The position numbers and the translations under genes were made by a program. Of a stretch of 64,000 nt of DNA, positions 39,101 to 51,400 are shown piece by piece; the first letter of the stretch is position 1, and each line of letters starts with the position of its first letter. The notes beneath the pieces were generated by a model, which worked only from the letters and a program-made list of their open reading frames with translations, searched no databases and was not told the origin of the DNA. Origin of the DNA: Serilophus lunatus (lineage: Eukaryota; Chordata; Aves; Passeriformes; Eurylaimidae); assembly GCA_013399895.1 (NCBI GenBank), contig VXBA01004184.1, forward strand, positions 186,415-250,414, given 5' to 3'.

Positions 39101-42100
39101 CTCAAGGAGAGTTAAATTTCAGAAAGCTGATGTTGAGGTTCCTATTTTAAGTCGAGTCAGATTTAGGGCTGCCAGTCAAAGGGTCATATTTGCCTTCAAA
39201 GAGTGCTGTGCTGTGAGGGATTTCCTGATGATAAGCACCCTGGCTTAACTGCCCATTGCTGCAGCAGGCAGGGACCAATCCCTCTGACATATCAAATACC
39301 CAGCAGCTCAGTGCTCTTGTCTGGGGGATATAAAAAATATTTGCCCTAATCTCATTTTCCAAGTGATGGTGCAGCCTCACAGTGAAGGAGATGCTCTCTA
39401 GAAGATCTCTGGGATCTTTTTGCCTGCTTGGGGTGACACAGCCACAGTGCTGGGCCCTGCAGCAGCATCTCTCCTGAGATGTGTCTCCACTTCCACAGCA
39501 CACCAGTGAGGACACCTGAAGTGGTGAGGGCCTGTATTTTGTTTCCATAGCCTCACTCTCTCCATGAAAGTTTTCTGATCAGTCAGCACAACTAACAGGG
39601 AGGAGATGGGTGAGTCTCCAAATGGGTGCCCCTGGGAAGGGGGGAGCTCTGCCTGGGGCAGCTGCAGCATCGACAGAGCAGCTAGGGCAGCGATCTCCCC
39701 CACACTTCCCCTCTTCTTCCATCATCTTGCCAAAGATTTTACAATTACTTTTATGTGTTCCCCCAAGGGAATAAAAAGATTAAGGCATGAGTAACAAAAC
39801 CAGAGGAATGTGGAGCCTGGCTGCAGCATGGGGGCCGGCTCAGGATCCCACCTGCACTTGGGGAGCTGCTTTGATGCCTGCAGCATGTGGAAACTCCCAT
39901 TTGGACTCTTGGAGACAATTTTCTCCAGGAATTTCACCACACCTTGTGCTCCTACCATGCTATCCTCCATTGCAGATCTGACCCTCGACTGGAGTTTATC
40001 TCATCTCATCTCATCTCCCCAGGGACTGCAAGCTTTTCTCAGCTCACACCAGCAGTAGCTATTCATCGAGGGGAAAAATATTTTCAGAGTTGATTTTTGG
40101 CACCTCACCCCGTCCCCATTCCAGGGGAATTTGGAATTCTGGTCCAAAATCTGAACAACCAAACCTTTTACCAGACCACAATTCTCCAGCTGCCTACAAC
40201 AACTCAGCCTGTGGGTGGAACCCACCTTTCTGTGTGGTATCAAATCTGTGTTACAGGAGCACAGTTGCAAAAAAGGACATGACATGTCTCTGCAGGAGAA
40301 GCAACAAAGGCAGGCCAGGGGAGGAGAAACTACATGCTGCTCTCTTTGAAAGACCACCTCTCACACCCAATTTTGGTGTGGCTGATCACCAAACTTGCTT
40401 TGAGAGGCCAAAAATAGTACCTGTGAGAAAAAACAGGCATAGGACTGACTGCCATCAACAAAGCCTTCCTGGCTCCCAGGTTGTGCTCCACTTAGGAACA
40501 ACCTGCTCTGAGCGACCTCACATCCCAAGACCAGAGTTTGGGAATCAGAAATTTCAGATGCAGATAGAACATGCCAAGGTACTGACCACAGGCAGCCCTT
40601 TCCCAATTAGAATTGGAGTGATAAAGCAGTCTGCAAAGCCCAGTCCAGCTCCCCATGCCTACATGAATGGCTGGCTCAAAAGCCTTGGTGTGGGCAGGGT
40701 TTGCAACAGCTCCCTGCTGGTATCTGAAATCAGAGTGCAGTGAGGGGCTTATCCACAGTGGTACCTGGTAGGGACCAATCTGGTGGGGAGAGCATTGCAG
40801 TGTGGTATGACAATCTATATTTATGGGAATACAATACCCACATACAATATCCACAAGAACACACTGGGGAGTCTCCCAGCTGGCGGAAACGTGGCAGCTC
40901 CTGCAATTACACTCGACATATGAGAGATATGATGCCAGCTAACACCTGCCCTGCGTTTGTACAACACCACAATACAACAGCTGCTGCACGTCCCCTGCAT
41001 CCCAGACCTCTTGGTAGGTAAATACGCTGAATATAGGATAACCCCAAATTTTTGGCAGCTAGGGAGAGCACTCAGTGTCATTGCTGGGCTCTGAAAAGGA
41101 CGAGCACAGGGATTTGTACCAGGTTCCCTGGGAGGGAGTTATCAAAACACTGATGCCCATGATATTTTCTTCTCTGAAGCTGCATCTCTTCCTTCTTCCC
41201 TTCAAGTCAGTGTGTTATTTGCAAAAGCCTAGTGAAACCTTGAAATCACTCTTGAATGAACTCTAGAAAACAAACCCACATCTTAGCTGCAAACGCTGGT
41301 TTTAGGAGAAGATGAAGCTTCTAAAAGCTGAACAAAGTCAAATATCATCCCAAGGTGGGCTGCTCTAAGGCAAATGTGGGCAGTCAGAGCAGGAGCTGCT
41401 GAGGGCTGGTGGAGGGGTTGCAGGCAGATGGCATTCCAGTTTATGATCTAGAGAAAGGAGAATTGGTAATTCCAGAACAGAGCAACCATTTGGCGTCCTA
41501 AGAGAGAACACGCAGTTCCACAGTGCCATGCAGGACAGCTGGGCCCTGCCCTCAGGTCTGCACTGGCTTTCTCTGTGGTGCTGGTTCCCTTTGCTCATCT
41601 CCTGCACCTGCTGCCCCCTTCCCACCTCCCTAGCACTGCCTCTCAGCCCTGCTCCTGTGCCATAGTGTGTGGCATGGAGGAATTTACTCTCCTCAAAAGT
41701 GCAAGTGGGAGGTATCTCACACAACCCCAAACAAACTTTCCCTTGGGTGTTTTTAATTGCTGTTTGAATGATTGGTTTCTCCCCCATCCTCCTTTGCCCT
41801 CTGCATCTGGTGTGAGAGGCAATTGTGCCAAGCACCAGACCCTTTCCTGGCTTCAGATGATCAAGGGACTAGCTTTTCTGCAGCATAGTTATAATTGAAG
41901 AAAAATGAAGAGCAGTAGAGATGAATGCCAGGTTTGCCCTGAGCAGGCTGGATTCTGCCAAATTACAGCACACAGCACTTAATCCACACAAAGTCCTGCT
42001 AAATTCAGTGAACCAGACTCAGTGAAAAGACAGGTAAAAGAAGATTCAGAAGTAAAACTGCCAAAATTCATTCCCGTGGGAGGTGTGGCAGACTGCCCAG

Positions 42101-43700
42101 ATTTCCATGGGACAACAGCTAATTTAAAGCCAGAACTCATACAGGATCGTTTCAAGAGGATCTGCTGATTCCAATGTGTAACTCTAGTGCCGTTTCAAGA
42201 GACCTATTTCACGAAGAAAAAAATGGGATGAACTGAAAGAAAAAAACCAAAGTGAAACCATCAAGCATCCATGGACCTGTGCCACGATGGAGTTCTCTGC
42301 TCTTGGAACCCCAGTGCTGCTGGCTCCCTGATGTTACTGGTGGAACGCCGACGTGAGCGTGGCAAAGTGCCAAATGCTCCCACTTCAAAGCTGAACCAAG
42401 AAACCAGCTTGTCTGTTGGCTTTTATTATGCCACTATTACTTGCGGGGTAAATTCCAGGTGGGGAATGTAAGAACAGGCAGGCTGGGATTGCCTCTCTCA
42501 TGATAAAGTTCAGGTACATTGTGTAGCCCATAAGGAAGGAACCTGTGAAGTTTCATCCTGGAATCACTGCCGAGTCACGAGGGTTTGCACGGTGCAGACG
42601 CAAGGTGTGACGACAGCGTCTGCCTCCTCTGGGGAAAAGGTGGATTTGTGACCCGGTACTGGAGAAGGTAAGAACATACCAACCACGTTTATTCCTGCTA
42701 ACGGCTGCCTTGCCTGTTGAAATCCCTGAGCAGGGTGTTGGTTGCAGATAGGGTGTGTTGTGGAAATTTATCTTCCAGATGGAGCTCAGCAACTCAGCCT
42801 CTCCAAATCCATCCCTCTCCACCTCGCCCCAGAAGCTGGAAGGATGAAAGAACAAGGGAAGGGAATATACACAAAGGAATATCATGGGCTGTCTCTAAAG
42901 AAGGAAAAGAACAACAGCAATGTTCTCTGGTGGGTAGGGCAACTAAAGGGCTGGGTCGTTGCTACATCTGCCAGCTGTCTGCTATGTGACTTTAGGGGAA
43001 GTCTTCCCTCACTTTTCCAGTCTGTAGAAGTATTTAGATGACAGTATTTGCAAACTAAAGAACCAAAGTCCTACATATTACAGGCCTACTTAAGTCCAGG
43101 TAACTTGTGTGTGCAGTATTCAGAAAAGGGCTGTTTTCTTTGACCACAGCTCTTACACACATCTAGAGCCCAAAGGTGTATGTAAGTCTGTCAATCCTTG
43201 TAATGCTACACCTCTAAAGTGTACAATGAAGCAGAGAGCAGCATCCAAATACTATGGAGAGCCAAAAACTCCACCACACTACATCAACAAGCAGGTGATC
43301 AGTGAGCAGTCATGCAGCCTGACTACAATTTGGGACTGCTGGCACATCTCTACCGGACAGTGACCTTAGAGGCTGACATCCCTTGAGGATTTTCAACAGC
43401 AAAGTCAGGCCCTGGCATAACAAATCAGTTACCAGCTGACAGCACCACTCAGATTTGGCACTGTGGTGCAGATAGAAGCTGAGATACTACTAGGTAGGCG
43501 TACACAGGGAAGACACTCAGACCCTTCCTTTGCTAGGACATGCTGGGCATTGCTTGACTGTCTCAGGGCACTGATCCACCAAGATGATACTACCTACATT
43601 GATATATCCTCAAAAGAGCTGTGAATATATCCCTGCTTTGCTGGAGTGACAGGCTGGGCTATGTGCAGGGTGCCTGAAGGCAACCAGAAGTGAATGCATG
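30111..43700. other. inter-HES non-coding interval, left part
   Basis: No gene is assignable in about 13.6 kb. ORFs up to 217 codons (40090-40743, plus) have no recognisable domain. Points seen: a homeobox-site-rich stretch at about 30950-31050, a CACAG run at about 32577-32592, a 16-base exact tandem duplication at 35262-35293, an AT-rich tract at about 36408-36450, a CTCAT run at about 39998-40016, and a perfect CArG box CCTTATTTGG at 39009-39018. The length and position between two developmental genes suggest regulatory DNA, but conservation cannot be judged from one sequence. Confidence 0.4.
35262..35293. repeat. 16-base exact tandem duplication
   Basis: CCAGTACAGCTTATC(A/T) occurs twice head to tail with a period of 16. 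It is a minor local duplication with no associated gene. Confidence 0.9.
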
Positions 43701-43729
43701 CTTAAACAGCTTGGCCAAAATAGATCAAT

Positions 43730-44180
43730 AGGCACTAAAATGGGAGAGTCCCCATGGAGACCCTCGAATTAGACAGAAATCCAGTGAAAGGAATGGAATG
43801 TGCCAATGAGCAGCTCTCCCCAAGATATGATCTGAATCAACCTGAAGCAGCCCCAGCCAGATGCACCATCTGTTCAGAGCATTCCACAAGGACATCCCAG
43901 TGGATGGTGTCAAAACCAGCAGACAGATCAAGGGGTATTAATACAGAACACACCCCTGAGCCAGCTGGCAGGGAGATATCATGGAAGACCTTCAAAAGGG
44001 CTGTCTCAGGACCATGCCTCCTGCTTGAGACAGACTGGAATTTATCGGTGGCATCATATATACACAGAGGTGTGACTGCTGCTGTAATGCAATGGCTCTC
44101 CTGGACGTGGGGAAGGCATGGCAAGATGGACATCAGACAGCAGCTGACAAACCACCCAACAAAAGAGATGGCTGCCACGA
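43730..44180 (-). pseudogene. ancient L2/L3-type LINE reverse-transcriptase fragment
   Basis: A 113-codon minus-strand frame (43837-44178) contains ETALLKVFHDI followed by SVLIPLDLSAGFDTIHWD. This corresponds to the reverse-transcriptase block of L2/L3/Rex-type LINEs (normally ETALLkV..D...., LLDLSAAFDTvDH.iLL). Continuing leftward in shifted frames, a WFRSYL-like remnant (LLQVDSDHILG) is readable to about 43740, so at least one frameshift separates the blocks. It is not CR1-type, whose motif is normally YLDFSKAFDTV. It is a short, old fragment with no catalytic YADD block visible, hence inactive. Confidence 0.75.
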
Positions 44181-46320
44181 GACAGAAGATGAGCCATGCA
44201 ATGCTAGTGCTCTAACAAAACCAGCCAGTAGCACTGAAAAAGGTACAGTTTCACAAGTACCATTGGTACACTTGCAAGCAGAAAGGCACTCCCTCAGATC
44301 ACAAGGGTAGCAATGAATTGCCCTCAGGTCCCTCGACTCTCTGCCCACCACCATTCCTCAGCTGTCTGAGGCTCAGCACATCTCTACTCTTCCCAATCCC
44401 AACACAAGGGGTAGGAATAGAGACCATGTGATTTTCTCTCTGCACCTTGGCTCCTCCCCCTAATTCACACACCCACACAGTTGTCTGAGGTAAAGGGGGA
44501 AGCAGGGGGAAGCAGAGGCAACTGTATTACAAACCCGGTTCCTGAAGGATTTTGACATGGGATAGGCATTAATGGGGAAGATGAGAATTATATATCTTTC
44601 CTTTATGGGATAGTTGTATCAGCAACAACACGGGTAATTGTCTGAAACAGGCAGATCAGGATGCTGGCTGGACATGTTTGCTCATGTCTTAGGAGTAAGA
44701 TGATTCAGTGCAAGAAAAACAAACAAGCAAACAAACAAACAAGTGCTGGAGGCCAACAAAGGGCTAATTAGCACTGTACAGCATTTGCCAGAAGAGCTCC
44801 CTGCTGAGCTACAGCTTCTCCTGGCAAAGAGAGCTGCCTGTCTGTCCAGACGGATCACATCCCAGAACAGCTCACAAGCAGGGGAGGGCCAAGAGGGCTC
44901 TTCTGGGGGTGCCTCTCATGCTGCTCCCCAGGCCTAGGACATCCTCCACAGCACCCTGCAGGGCCAGATGCCCTTTCTTTCTCACTCCCCTAAGACAAGG
45001 CTGTGCAGTGGAAACACTTAGGCTGGAGGAATGCAGCCCACTGGAGGACAAGACTCTTCTGGCAACCTGGATTTTAAGAAAGAAATGTGGAAATTTTACA
45101 GGTCTTCCTGGAAAAGTTGGAGCGTCACCAGCCAACTGCAGTACAGCCAGGGGACACAGAGGTGGCTCAGTGCCACCGAGTACAGTAGAGCTCAACTGCA
45201 CAACATCTTCACGCTTGGCTTGTTCTGCTGATCTCATTCATATACAGAGGCAGGCCCTGGGAACACAGTGTATTTACTGTTTGAGGTGCATTTTAGAAAA
45301 CTGATTCCAACTGCATTAAAATTGAATAACTTGGCAGAGAGTCTGTAAAAGAGACTGTGTTTCAAGACATAGAAAGACAGGAAGATGGTTCATACAATTA
45401 TGCTGACAGTAAAATGCTGAACTTAATTATGACTTCAGGAATGATGACATATTCGTGACGATTAAATTCAAGATCTGCACCCAACAGGACACGGGTAAAC
45501 TGCTGGGTTCCCTGGACTTTCCCTCTCTTCCCTTCCCCTCCCCTAAGGAAACAATCCTGCTGCAAGCCTCAGTCATTCCTCTCCCAGTAACTTTTTACTT
45601 CTCCAAATAAATTTAATGAAGGAATAAGGTAGAAAAAACCCATGAGGAAACCATGTAAATTCTGTGAATGTGGCCATCTGGGCCAAGGTGAGAGGTGCTG
45701 CAAGGAGGGTTCACCTTTTGTTGCGATGCCAAGCAACCAAGTATGGGCATAAAGGAGAGAGGGTCCAACTAGGCTACACAAAGCCACAGGGAACCAAGCT
45801 TCATCGCTCCCAGAAAAGCTTGCTAGATGGCAGGTGCAAAAGATTTTCTTCTGGAGGCTCATAGTACATCACAGAAGATATTAAAGATAGCTCCATGCCA
45901 CCTCTCCTCTCTTTCACTGGCTACTTGTATTGCACAAGTGCTAAGGAGGCCTGTTGTTACTGCCCCAGGGTCTTCTGCACACACACGAGGCCTTCTGCTG
46001 CTCCAACAGACTTTGATTTGCTTCTTTTCCAAAATCCAGAGTGGAACATGGATGAAATTCCATCCCTGTTGGCCTGTTAGAACAGCTCCCCCTCCTCGCA
46101 CCCACCTCCTGGTCAGGGGGCAAAAGTGCCTTTCCACATCTGTCCCCTTCCTGAACCAATAATCTTCAAATTGACATCATACAGCCCTAGTAAGTTGGAG
46201 CAGACAGCTCCTATCTAGATTTGGGTTACTGTGTAAAACAAAACCACCAGGTTTTCCGGCCAAGAAATTCTCCTTGAAAACTCTGACAGCATGCTGGCAA
46301 TGTTACCAAAATGAACAGTG
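44181..46320. other. non-coding sequence
   Basis: No gene seen. A CAAA microsatellite lies at about 44714-44742. The remaining ORFs (for example 44872-45237 minus and 44909-45304 plus) overlap each other on opposite strands and show no domain. Confidence 0.5.
44714..44742. repeat. (CAAA)n microsatellite
   Basis: Imperfect then perfect CAAA units over about 29 bases. Confidence 0.85.
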
Positions 46321-46324
46321 GCTG

Positions 46325-46600
46325 AAATGTTTGTTGGGAAGGACCTGTGGAGGTCTCTAGACCAAACTGCCTTGAAGCATGGCCACTGGCAGCACTAGAT
46401 CAGGTTGACAGTGACTTTATTCAAACTGAGCCTCCCAAGCCACACAGGAGGGAGATTCCCTGACCTCCTTGGGCAATCTGTCCCAGTGCTGCATCAACCC
46501 CATGGGAGAGAGGGTTTCCCAGTACCTGGTCTGAACCTTGTTAGCTGCACTGTGTGACCTCCTGGTTTGTGATCTGCCACTGGTGAGAAGAGCATGACTC
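46325..46600 (-). mobile_element. old CR1 fragment, minus orientation
   Basis: The plus strand carries the inverted CR1 series in degraded form: gaaggacctgtggaggtctct, caaactgcc, gcatggccactggcagc, agatcaggttgacagtgact, then gggcaatctgtcccagtgct. These are the standard CR1 untranslated-region blocks in order, with many substitutions, marking an old insertion. Boundaries are approximate. Confidence 0.75.
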
Positions 46601-47244
46601 CTTCACTCTGTCACTGCACTTCCAGTAGTTGTGGGATGTTGCTAGATTCCCCTCAGCCCCCTGTCGACAAGCCCACTTCCCCGGGTCCTGGCCTGTTCTC
46701 TATTGGACACCTTACCTCCTCCCCTCACAACCCTTCTCACCCCGGGGTCCCCAAATTGAACATTACTTGTTGGCACTGGCACAAATCCAGGATCCCGTCC
46801 GTAGGTCTCAGCATTGTACTCAGCATTTCTGAAGCAGTTTAAAGCTGATCAGTCTCATATAGATAATTTCTATCCAAGAAAGAGATTCCAATCCAAGAAG
46901 AGGAGTTGCAGTGAAATACTGAGCAGTTCAGGGTGAAAAGAGAGTTTTCAAAAATTTGTAACAGCAAGCAATTTGATTGCTGTATTGCTCCATCATGTCG
47001 TGATGAGTTGCTCAGTGCAAAAACGCGTGGGTCCAGGGTGTCAGCTCTGTTCACTTTGCTACACAGGGATGGCCAACTGCTACAAGTACCGACTGATGTT
47101 TCTCCTGCTCTCCCCAGGGACTTGCCACACACCAGGATGGGGCCCCTCTAGCCTTGGGAGGCCTCAGGTAGTGCCTCTGTCTGGAAAAGAACAGGAAAGT
47201 GTGATTTAAACCAGAAGCTTTCAAGATCACTTCCTCCTTCACAT

Positions 47245-47480
47245 GAATTCTGTGCAAATAACTTTATTGACACAACAAAGAGACGGGCAGCACTAGAGTA
47301 AATCACTGAATTGCCCGAACACAAACATCATAAAGCCTTTTCCTGGGACCCAACACAAACAGAATAAAAGCAGCCTTGGAGACAAGACCTGAAACCACAG
47401 TTCCCCTCTCTTAACCCCTAGCCCAGAGCCCACATTCCCCTTCCCTTCTTGCTTTCACAGTACAAAGAAGTTTGCCTAGC
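47245..47480 (-). ncRNA. possible 3'-terminal exon of an unidentified minus-strand transcript
   Basis: Reading the minus strand, a very good acceptor (ttcaatttttcctttcag) ends at 47481. About 215 bases later there is AATAAA (plus-strand TTTATT at 47263-47268) in typical 3'-end context. A possible upstream donor GTAGGT lies just left of 47566. The frames in the exon close quickly, so a long non-coding RNA or a 3'UTR is likelier than coding sequence. It rests on signal quality only. Confidence 0.3.
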
Positions 47481-48383
47481 CTGAAAGGAAAAATTGAAAG
47501 CAAGTCTTCTACGTGATGCAGGGCTGAGCTCACCAAGAGGCTAGGACAGCAAAGGCAGTACCTACCCTGATGGAAGCAGTGCTGCCCATGAGCACTATGT
47601 GTGCTCGGACTTACAAGGTGGGTCTAGAGTCAGAATGGATGAGCAACTTTTTGAAGCCTTAACTCGGCTCCAGGGGTTGGGAGGGTTTCAGACACACAGT
47701 GTCTCTTGACTATTTCCAGATGGCTTCTTGCTAAGCACATGGATTTTCTAGATCTTACTTCAAGAGACTTAACTCTCAGGCATGATGTTTAGATGTTCAC
47801 GATGTTTAGGTTCCTTCTTGGAGCTCAACTCTTCTTGCAATACTTTCCTTCTATAAAAAGCCACAAGAAATAAATGAATACTTAAAACCAAAACAGTCAT
47901 CATATTATAAGAACTTTACCTAGAAGAGGAAATACTAGAAAACAGGAAGAGTTCTAGGAGACACGACTGTGTCAGTAGAGCTATGGGGAAACACTACAGG
48001 AAACAACATGCCCTAGCACTCACAGGACCTGTTGATCACAACCCACATGACAGCCAATAGAAACTCATGATAGCTCCTTCTACCTGCCCTTTAAACTACA
48101 CTTATCATTGTTTCTCCAGAAAACATCGCATGCTTTTGGCAATATAGAGCATGCTAAGGAGTATGTGAGTATCAGTTGATTGAGGAAAAGCAGCAGAGGA
48201 CCATGACTAGAACCTCCATACATCTATCTGACCCAGATCCAGTGGGCACAAAGATGTTTGGCAGAGATGGGAGAAAGAAAAGTGAGAAACCAAAGGTGTT
48301 CAGGATGCTACAACACGTGACATGCCCAGAGTGGAGGCTACAGTCACAGCACCACGCAGAAACATGTTCGATAGTCATCCACC

Positions 48384-48489
48384 ACTACCCTAACCCTGCC
48401 CTCCTGGGCTGATGGCTCTTCATCAGAAGGACAAGGGGGCTGACAGCAGGGCACACATACATCCCACTCAAACCCTAACCCTAACCCTT
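48384..48489. repeat. interstitial telomere-like repeat
   Basis: Three perfect AACCCT units at 48471-48488, with a partner ACCCTAACCCT at about 48385-48395 some 80 bases to the left. They are too short to be a functional telomere and fit a small interstitial telomeric sequence. Confidence 0.7.
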
Positions 48490-51400
48490 GTCTGGGAGGG
48501 TGCTGTGACAGGATCAAAGGTCCTGCCTTCTTGCTCCATGAGAAACAGCATCAGCATCTCCAGGGACTCTCTTCCAGAGGATGCTGTGACTTGCTGATCC
48601 TCTACCCAGCAGAATCACACTCAACCCTACACTGCCTCAGTCCAGCCTTGTTGTTCTGCCGCCTGTGGTGGCTGGTGCCCTCACATGGCAGTGGTCTCAC
48701 CCTCCAGCCGCCACTCTGCAGGCCCCTGCCATGCCCAGGGCCAAGCAGGTTTTCCATTCTCATCCAGGCAAGACCTAGGCTGCTCCCAGGCAGCTGAAGG
48801 AGGCAGCGCAGCCCTACCTGCCCAGTCTGGGCTGGCTGAACTTCAAGCACTGACAGGCAGGGACTTGCATTTTGCCCTTGCTCTCCATAATAAGAGTGCC
48901 CAGAGGATCTGTTTACACTGATCTAGGGTCAAGCCTGAGGGTTGACTCCACCCAGCTCAAGTTGCCTCAGAGCTTGCACTGAAGCCACCTTCTCTGTCCT
49001 TCCTGATCCTCCAGATGAGCTCTTCAAGTCAGTCCTGTTTCTCCCAGGCTTGTCTCTAATGACAGGTTTTGCAGGCAGGAAGTGAGCTCTGCTCAAGACC
49101 AGGCTACTGTGAGTTGGGTGTTGGCCAGCTGCTTGCACTTGCATCTTGTAGGCAAGTGGTTTGATCCCAGGCACACAGCATGGAGGCATGGGACTAACAA
49201 GTTGATTTCTTCCTAGATGCAGAAGTCTAGTCAGAAAGTCTTCAAGAGCAAAGCTCAGGGAGGTGTCAGAGTAGACAGCTAGCGGGGCAGGAGCTAGAGG
49301 GGTCTCTAAACCCAGTGATTTCCCTGCTATGGCCCGAAACAACATCCCTGACAAAGTTTGTACTACATACCCCTACAAGCCAGGGGCATTTTATAGACCA
49401 CCTGGAGCAAGGGCCACCTTCCCACACCTTTTCCAGCATGTGTCTCTTGTGACGAAAATGCTTTTAGGAAGTCACCAGTCATAACCCCAAAGCTCTTGCT
49501 GCCAAACATCCACCTGATGGTACAGCTGTCAGATGAGCTTGCTGGGATCCAGGCAGCTCAGCAGCAATGGGGACAAGCCACCCCAGCTCTCACGCAGCCC
49601 TGGCAGACCACATACCACTCCTCTGAAAGGAGTTGGAGGGAAGAAAACCAAGAAGAGCAGCTCGGGCAACTACCAGAGTTACCCACATTGTCAGCTTTTT
49701 CAGAGCTGCCCTCTAATTACAGTTTTAGACTGTGTATCATTGGGATTTTTATTTGACACAACAACGTGCACTAGGCTCTAGTGGATCTAGTCCTACCACT
49801 TTGTTCAGAATCCCCTGTTTGTGCATGTGTGCAAACTTGGCATTTGCTTTGACTGTTAATTGCAAGGACACAGAAGCCATGGCTATGCTAAGAAACTTTT
49901 ACTGGAGCTCAGAGAACATCAAGCAATCCCCAGAAGCCAATAAAATGGCTTCCCCTCTCCCAAAACTAGCCATTTCAGAGTTCAGTTAAACTGGAACCTG
50001 AATTCATCGAGCAAATGAATCCCTTTCTAACATGTTCCACAAAACAAGGCATGTTGCAGAGGATAGTGCTGCCTTTCCTCTAGAGCTTAAAAAGATCATA
50101 CCAACCCCCAAAACAGAATAAAGCACTTTTAATTCTCTATAAAAATACCATGGTTTAATACAATCCAGTATTTTTTCTCTTTTAAGTTACCCTGCAGAGA
50201 ATAAATAGGAGTCCACATGATGTTCCTGACTTCCCATTCCAGTATTCTTTCCTGAGCTTTTTGGCTTATGTGATTTGTGTCGAGTCACGTGAGCTGGCTA
50301 CAATGCTCTGTGCCTATTGACACAGGCATAATCATGGGAGCAGCCACCACTTCTTACAGAATTTGGAGGCACAATACTTTACTTCAACCCTCTGAAGGTC
50401 CCTTCCATTGCCACCCCATACCTGCTGAGAGCTGAGTGGAAGTACTGAGCAGCCCCATGTGACCAAAGTCAGTGCACAGAAAATAGTAGGAAGACATTTT
50501 GCATTTTCCTGCAAGCACCTGTGTCCCACTAGAAAAAAGATATGAATAAACATGATGATCCAAGCAGATGAACGATATTCTCCTCTGCAAGTGTAATCCT
50601 GCATCACGTTCATGAGCCTTGGGAACACATCAGGACGTTGGGATCAGGAGAGCCAGGCAGGTAACATCCACTGGCTCTATCCAGACAGAATATATCTGCC
50701 CATAGTTTGCAACGTCCTTGAATGATTTTGTTTCTGACACCCATTACTAGCCCAAATGACATTTACTGGCACTGACTTGCCAGCACCTCACTGGTCTCCC
50801 AGATGAGCTGGAGGCAGTGGGTTTCCAGCCAGCAGCAGCCCCTTGCTCTGTAGCTGACAGGGTTCAAATGTGCATTGCCTGTATCAACAAGCTGTGAAGA
50901 AGCACCTTGTAGACCTTATGTTCCTCTGTGCTCAAGTTCCAGAGCTATTTCTTAATCTAAGAATTCAAAAACTTTATGTGCCTCTTAGACTGTCCTAAGA
51001 TTCTCCAGAAAGAAGGATAAATACATATGGAGAGGAAGGAATGGCAGCACTCACCTGCTCATTCAAATCTGCTTGCAAACCTTCCTTCACACAAACATTG
51101 GTGGATGCCTTCCAGCGTCACCGTGAGTGATGGCTCCTCATCAAAATGGATGCAAGGAGCTTCTGCAGAGGATTAAGGGATTCAATCACCAGCATAAATT
51201 AGCTGTGCTCTATGCCAAATAGATGAGCTGTGTGGATCAGCAAGGCTAAAGTCCAGTCTAAACTTAGAGGAGTTATAAGACATCCTCTTCCATAGTACAC
51301 AACAGATACAGTCCTCAGAAGGGTCCTTTTCTGTACCATTAAGGGGCTGGGGCTGCAGAGTGTCACCTCCTTGAATAGACAACCAGGTCAGTGTGAGAGC

